64,000 nt of DNA. Origin: Planobispora longispora (GTDB taxonomy: Bacteria; Actinomycetota; Actinomycetes; Streptosporangiales; Streptosporangiaceae). The stretch covers positions 1-64,000 of the forward strand of contig NZ_BOOH01000044.1 of the NCBI RefSeq assembly GCF_016863135.1, read 5' to 3'. The position numbers and the translations under genes are program-made. The notes under the pieces are model-generated. The model did not search any database, was not told the origin of the DNA, and saw only the letters and a list, made by a program, of their open reading frames with translations. Below, in pieces: positions 60,403-64,000 of this stretch (within the stretch, counting starts at the first letter, position 1; every line of letters begins with the position of its first letter).

Positions 60403-61887
60403 TCAGCTCACGGTCAGGTTCCAGCCCTGCGGCAGGACGACGAAGTCCGGGGAGGGGACGGCGTCGGCCTCCCGGCAGCCCGCGCCGGAGCAGGCGGCCA
60501 GCGCGTCGAGCCGGCGGTCGAACTCGGCGATCACCTCCCGCGGGACGACCCCGGCGAGGTTGCGGAGCTGGTAGGGATCGCTGTCGAGATCGTAGAGCTG
60601 GTACTCGCCGGTCTCGTAGCGGACGAAGGTGTGCCGGGCGGTGCGCATCGCCCGATACGCCGGGACCGGGGTCTGGCGGCCCGACGCCTCGTCCGCCGGA
60701 CGGTGGAACTCCACCAGCACGTTCTGCCGCCAGGAGGCGGGGACCCAGCCGCGCAGCAGCGGCAGCAGGGAGCGGCCCTCCACGAACGGGGGCAGCGCGG
60801 CCCCGGCGAGGTGGGCGAAGGTGGGGGCGAGATCCACGGTCGAGCCGACCTCCTCGATGACCCGCCCCTGCTCGATCCCGGGCCCCCGGACGAACATCGG
60901 CACCCTGATCGCCTCGTCGTACGGCGTCGTCTTGCCCTGGGACAGCCGGTGCTCGCCCAGGTGGAATCCGTTGTCGGAGCCGAAGAACAGGTAGGTGTCC
61001 TCCAGCTTCCCGGCCGCGCGCAACGTCTCCACCAGGGCGCCCACCATGTCGTCCACGCCGAGCATGGCCCGGAGCCGGTCGCGGTGGACGCGGTCGATCT
61101 TCGCCAGTTCCCTCGCCGTGAAGCGCTCGCGCGAGCGGAGCCACTCGGGCTCGGCGGACACGTCCGCCTGGTCGAAGGAGGGGCCCCGGGGGGCGGTGAC
61201 GCCGGCGAAGGCGTCGCGGTGCCGGGGGGCGTGGTTGGCGGGCAGGTGGGGGGCGACCGGGGCGAGGTAGAGGAAGAACGGCTCGTCGCCCTGGGAGACG
61301 AACGCGTTGGCCTTCGCGCTCAGGACGTCGGTCAGGTAGTCCTCGGGCGCGGAGCCGTACCCCTTCAGCACGCCGTTCTCGTTGAGCGTGTAGCCGTACT
61401 CCTCATAGAGGCGGCGCACCGGCACGTGCCATTCGTCCCATCCCGGCGGCACGTGGGCGGGATCGGCCTCGCCCGGATAGTGGTTGAGGTATTTGCCCAT
61501 CAGCGCGGTGCGGTATCCGGCCTGCCGCATCCACGTCCCGATGGTGGAACGTTCCAGACCTGAGTCGTGAAAGCGGGTGAATCCCCCCTCCGGCGCGGTG
61601 TTGGTCAGCACGCCGTGGCTGTGGACGTACTGGGAGCGGAGGATGGAGGCGCGGGACGGGCAGCACCAGGAGTTGGGGACGAAGAACCGCTCGAACCCGG
61701 CGCCCGCGTGAATGAACTCGTTCCAGATATTCGGAAATCTCTCCAGATCGCCGGTGCCCAGGTCGTCGGTCAGGATGAGCACGATGTTCGGCCGGTCCCG
61801 CACCTGCGCCACCGCGGGGAGCCCCCCGGAGGCACCCAGCATGAACAGCAGTATCAGGCACAGCACCTTGCGAGCGGCGTTCAGCAC
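60403..61887 (-). CDS. Secreted sulfatase
   Basis: A 494-residue arylsulfatase-family enzyme. A signal-like N-terminus (ARKVLCLILLFMLGASGGL) precedes RPNIVLILTDDLGTGD, and the formylglycine motif CCPSRASILR is intact; the later SDNGFHLGEH and KYLNHYPG blocks bind the metal and sulfate. Substrate unknown. GTG 61887 is preferred because GGGGAAA lies before it; TTG 61905 is an alternative. It is divergent from an F420-dependent oxidoreductase gene with a shared operator. Confidence 0.88.
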   Translation of the reverse strand: MLNAARKVLCLILLFMLGASGGLPAVAQVRDRPNIVLILTDDLGTGDLERFPNIWNEFIHAGAGFERFFVPNSWCCPSRASILRSQYVHSHGVLTNTAPEGGFTRFHDSGLERSTIGTWMRQAGYRTALMGKYLNHYPGEADPAHVPPGWDEWHVPVRRLYEEYGYTLNENGVLKGYGSAPEDYLTDVLSAKANAFVSQGDEPFFLYLAPVAPHLPANHAPRHRDAFAGVTAPRGPSFDQADVSAEPEWLRSRERFTARELAKIDRVHRDRLRAMLGVDDMVGALVETLRAAGKLEDTYLFFGSDNGFHLGEHRLSQGKTTPYDEAIRVPMFVRGPGIEQGRVIEEVGSTVDLAPTFAHLAGAALPPFVEGRSLLPLLRGWVPASWRQNVLVEFHRPADEASGRQTPVPAYRAMRTARHTFVRYETGEYQLYDLDSDPYQLRNLAGVVPREVIAEFDRRLDALAACSGAGCREADAVPSPDFVVLPQGWNLTVS

Positions 61888-61942
61888 ACGTTCACGTTTC
61901 CCCAAAGGTTGACCCCCGACACTCCCCTCTCGACCGCGAAGC

Positions 61943-61956
61943 TAGAACGTGTTCTA
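61943..61956. promoter_or_regulatory. KstR-like operator TAGAAC-GT-GTTCTA
   Basis: A perfect 6+2+6 dyad fitting the TnnAACnnGTTnnA pattern bound by the TetR-family cholesterol/lipid regulator KstR. It lies between the divergent sulfatase and F420-oxidoreductase genes, 34 bases before the latter's ATG. Confidence 0.7.
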
Positions 61957-61989
61957 ATTACGGAGCCGTACCCGACCGGAAGGCCCGAT

Positions 61990-63042
61990 ATGACCACCGA
62001 CTTGAACCTCGGTCTGAACCTCGGCTACTGGCAGCGGAACGCCGTCGACGCCACCGAGCTCGTCCAGGCCGCCGAACGCCTGGGATACGGGTCCGTCTGG
62101 ACCGCGGAGGCCTACGGCAGCGACGCCTTCACCCCCCTGGCCTGGTACGGCGCGCGGACCTCGCGCATCAAGCTGGGCACCTCGGTGGTGCAGCTGTCGG
62201 CCAGGACCCCGGCGGCGACCGCGATGACCGCGATGACGCTGGACCACCTGACCGGCGGACGGCTGCTGCTCGGCGTCGGCGCGTCCGGGCCGCAGGTGGT
62301 CGAGGGCTGGTACGGCATGCCGTTCGGCAGACCGCTGGCTCGCACCCGCGAGTACGTCGAGATCATGCGCAAGGTGTGGCGCCGCGAGGAGCCGGTGACC
62401 AGCGACGGCGAGCACTACCCGCTCCCGCTGCCCGCGGAGGGCGCGGGGTCGGGCCCCGGGCGCGGGCGCGCCACCGGTCTCGGCAAGCCGCTGAAGCTCA
62501 TCACCCATCCCCTGCGCCCGGAGATCCCCCTCTACCTGGGCGCCGAGGGGCCGAAGAACGTCGCCCTCGCCGCCGAGATCGCCGACGGCTGGCTCCCGCT
62601 CTTCGTCTTCCCCGAGAAGGTCGAGCAGATGTACGGGCCGTCCCTGGCCGGGGCCGGCCCGGACTTCGACATCGCGGCGATGGTCATGACCGTGATCACC
62701 GACGACGTGCGGGCCGCCCTGGACGGGGTGAAGATGATGCTCACCCTCTACATCGGCGGCATGGGGGCCAAGAGCCGCAACTTCCACGCCGACATCATCG
62801 GCAGGATGGGCTACGCCGAGGCCGCCGAGGAGATCCAGGCGCTCTACCTGGCCGGGCGCAGAGACGAGGCGTTCGCCGCGATCCCCGACGAGCTGGCCGA
62901 CGGCATCTCCCTGGTCGGCCCGCCCGGCCGCATCCGCGAGCGCCTGGAGCCGTGGCGCAAGAGCCCGGTGAGCACCCTGCTCGTCATGGGCCCCCACGAC
63001 GAGCCCTCCCTGAAGATCATCCGGGATCTCGTCCTGGGCTAG
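61990..63042 (+). CDS. LLM-class F420-dependent oxidoreductase
   Basis: A 350-residue luciferase-like (TIM-barrel) oxidoreductase using coenzyme F420. LNLGYWQRNAVDATELVQAA, VWTAEAYGSDAFTPLAWYGA and LLLGVGASGPQVVEGWYG are family blocks. Its length and KstR-like site recall mycobacterial Rv3520c, an F420-type enzyme of the KstR regulon (from memory). A role in sterol or lipid catabolism is inferred. ATG 61990 has GGAAGG upstream. It overlaps the convergent PaaX-like gene by 26 bases. Confidence 0.9.
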   Translation: MTTDLNLGLNLGYWQRNAVDATELVQAAERLGYGSVWTAEAYGSDAFTPLAWYGARTSRIKLGTSVVQLSARTPAATAMTAMTLDHLTGGRLLLGVGASGPQVVEGWYGMPFGRPLARTREYVEIMRKVWRREEPVTSDGEHYPLPLPAEGAGSGPGRGRATGLGKPLKLITHPLRPEIPLYLGAEGPKNVALAAEIADGWLPLFVFPEKVEQMYGPSLAGAGPDFDIAAMVMTVITDDVRAALDGVKMMLTLYIGGMGAKSRNFHADIIGRMGYAEAAEEIQALYLAGRRDEAFAAIPDELADGISLVGPPGRIRERLEPWRKSPVSTLLVMGPHDEPSLKIIRDLVLG

Positions 63043-63970
63043 CGTCGCCCGGCCACGACTCCTCCCCCGCACCTTCGACGATCTCTCGCACGACGTCGCC
63101 GTAGACGCGGAACAGACTCGGCGCGCCGGCGGGATCGGCCCGCCGCAGTTCCTCCCAGCACCGGGCGACCAGGGCCCGTGCCCGCACACCCGGCCAGGGG
63201 CGGGGGAGCAGCTCGGGAGGCAGGAGCGGATCGGGCTCGACCGCGCGGGTGAACTCCGCGGCGAGCTCGATCGCGATGGTGAGCACCTCCTCCCGCGGCA
63301 GGGGCTCAGGACCGCGCAGCCGGGCCAGGCGGGACTCGGCGACCTCGCGGAGCCGTTCGTGGGCCCGGGCGATCCGGTCCAGGGGCCAGAGGCGGGCGGC
63401 CAGCGCGCGCGGGTCGCGCTCGCCGCCGACACTCAGGTCGCCGCTGGTGAGGAGGGTGACGTACCCGGCGACGCCGAGCCGGCCGGCCTCGGCCTCGACG
63501 AGTTCCCCCCAGTCGTTCGGCGAGACGTACAGGCCGCCGTGCACGGGCGCGCCGCCGAGGCCGACGATGACCTCCCGCAACGCGTCCCGGGCTGACCTGG
63601 CCGCCTCCGGCACCGCGAACCCCGCCAGGTGCCACACTCCGTCCCAGGGGGCCCGCCCGCGGTCCTGGCGGTACATGTGCCGCATGAACTCGGCGTTGGG
63701 GGCGATCGACCGCCGGACGTCGTCGGCCGCCCGCAGCAGCGCCCTGCGACCCCGCCCCTCCTGGGTGAGCCGTCCTTCGGCGACGAGCCGCTTGACGCAC
63801 AGCCGCACCTGCTGGTCGGTCATCCCCAGGGCGCCCGCCACGGCGTAGAGCTCTCCGGCGTCGACGGTCCCGTCCTCGCGGACCATCCCCTCCACCAGGA
63901 TCCGGGTCGGGACCTCCACGCCACCGTCGCCGCGCCCGTCCTCCCGCTCTTCCTCACGCCTGCCGGACAT
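63017..63970 (-). CDS. PaaX-family transcriptional regulator
   Basis: A 317-residue PaaX-type regulator. The N-terminal winged helix (GELYAVAGALGMTDQQVRLC) and the PaaX central block APWDGVWHLAGFAVPEAARS with VHGGLYVSPNDWGELV are clear. PaaX proteins sense phenylacetyl-CoA or related CoA esters. ATG 63970 is chosen, although GGGGAG lies unusually close; a GTG downstream or TTG 63994 are alternatives. Its promoter lies at or beyond the window end. Confidence 0.85.
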   Translation of the reverse strand: MSGRREEEREDGRGDGGVEVPTRILVEGMVREDGTVDAGELYAVAGALGMTDQQVRLCVKRLVAEGRLTQEGRGRRALLRAADDVRRSIAPNAEFMRHMYRQDRGRAPWDGVWHLAGFAVPEAARSARDALREVIVGLGGAPVHGGLYVSPNDWGELVEAEAGRLGVAGYVTLLTSGDLSVGGERDPRALAARLWPLDRIARAHERLREVAESRLARLRGPEPLPREEVLTIAIELAAEFTRAVEPDPLLPPELLPRPWPGVRARALVARCWEELRRADPAGAPSLFRVYGDVVREIVEGAGEESWPGDASPGRDPG

Positions 63971-64000
63971 CTCCCCGCCTCTCGTATCTATCAAATATGT

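Overview
The window is 64 kb of very GC-rich DNA with strong third-position GC bias, many GTG and some TTG starts, apparently leaderless genes, and mycothiol- and F420-type enzymes. This points to an actinobacterium, most likely a Streptosporangiaceae-type soil actinomycete (Streptosporangium or Nonomuraea relatives); the family-level placement is inference. I see no rRNA, tRNA, CRISPR array, insertion sequence or prophage. It reads as ordinary chromosome with small accessory islands.

Layout. 1-6.8 kb: tandem repeats, a membrane SpoIIE/PP2C phosphatase, an Eis-like acetyltransferase, rpiB, def, an aldehyde dehydrogenase and a DsbA-fold oxidoreductase. 7-19 kb: pepN, a CmtR-like metal sensor with a membrane methyltransferase, an amidase, a NERD protein, ilvD, a WYL-only protein, an FmdB zinc ribbon, a GNAT protein and an HNH nuclease. 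19-27 kb: an S9 peptidase, AraC, VOC and O-methyltransferase genes, a damaged TrmO-like gene, a monooxygenase/TetR divergon, and an ECF sigma factor with a mycothiol-isomerase-like partner. 27-33 kb: purU, a PiT phosphate transporter with its DUF47 partner, a NUDIX hydrolase, and a flavin monooxygenase/TetR operon. 33-38 kb: an island of a TPR protein, a 24-residue peptide gene, a GNAT gene and an HTH-TPR regulator. 38-46 kb: MscS channel, truncated globin, GH13 glucosidase, ettA and a diguanylate cyclase. 45.5-55.5 kb: one minus-strand run of cobL, a CbiX-like chelatase, cobT, cobA, two dynamin-like GTPases and an SSB paralogue. 55.7-64 kb: a DUF2795 gene plus a baeRF/Rv2629-type ribosome factor behind a stress-sigma-like promoter, the lutABC operon, a sulfatase, an F420-dependent oxidoreductase behind a KstR-like operator, and a PaaX-type regulator.

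How the genes work together. Several neighbours overlap by four bases (ATGA or GTGA), which implies translational coupling: peptide/TPR protein, HTH-TPR/GNAT, cobA/GTPase/GTPase, lutA/lutB/lutC, DUF2795/baeRF, sigma/partner, TetR/monooxygenase and VOC/methyltransferase. Transcription units are often closed by long perfect hairpins, including two adjacent perfect 44-bp palindromes near 17.6 kb.

Two things stand out. First, many genes carry short tandem duplications of their own 3' ends, stop codon included, which spill into the intergenic spacer; in the best case (cobT) the copies decay with distance from the gene. Second, the 33.3-37.7 kb island pairs a tiny basic peptide with a coupled TPR protein, next to an acetyltransferase and an HTH-TPR regulator; this is the best candidate here for an undescribed peptide-based system.
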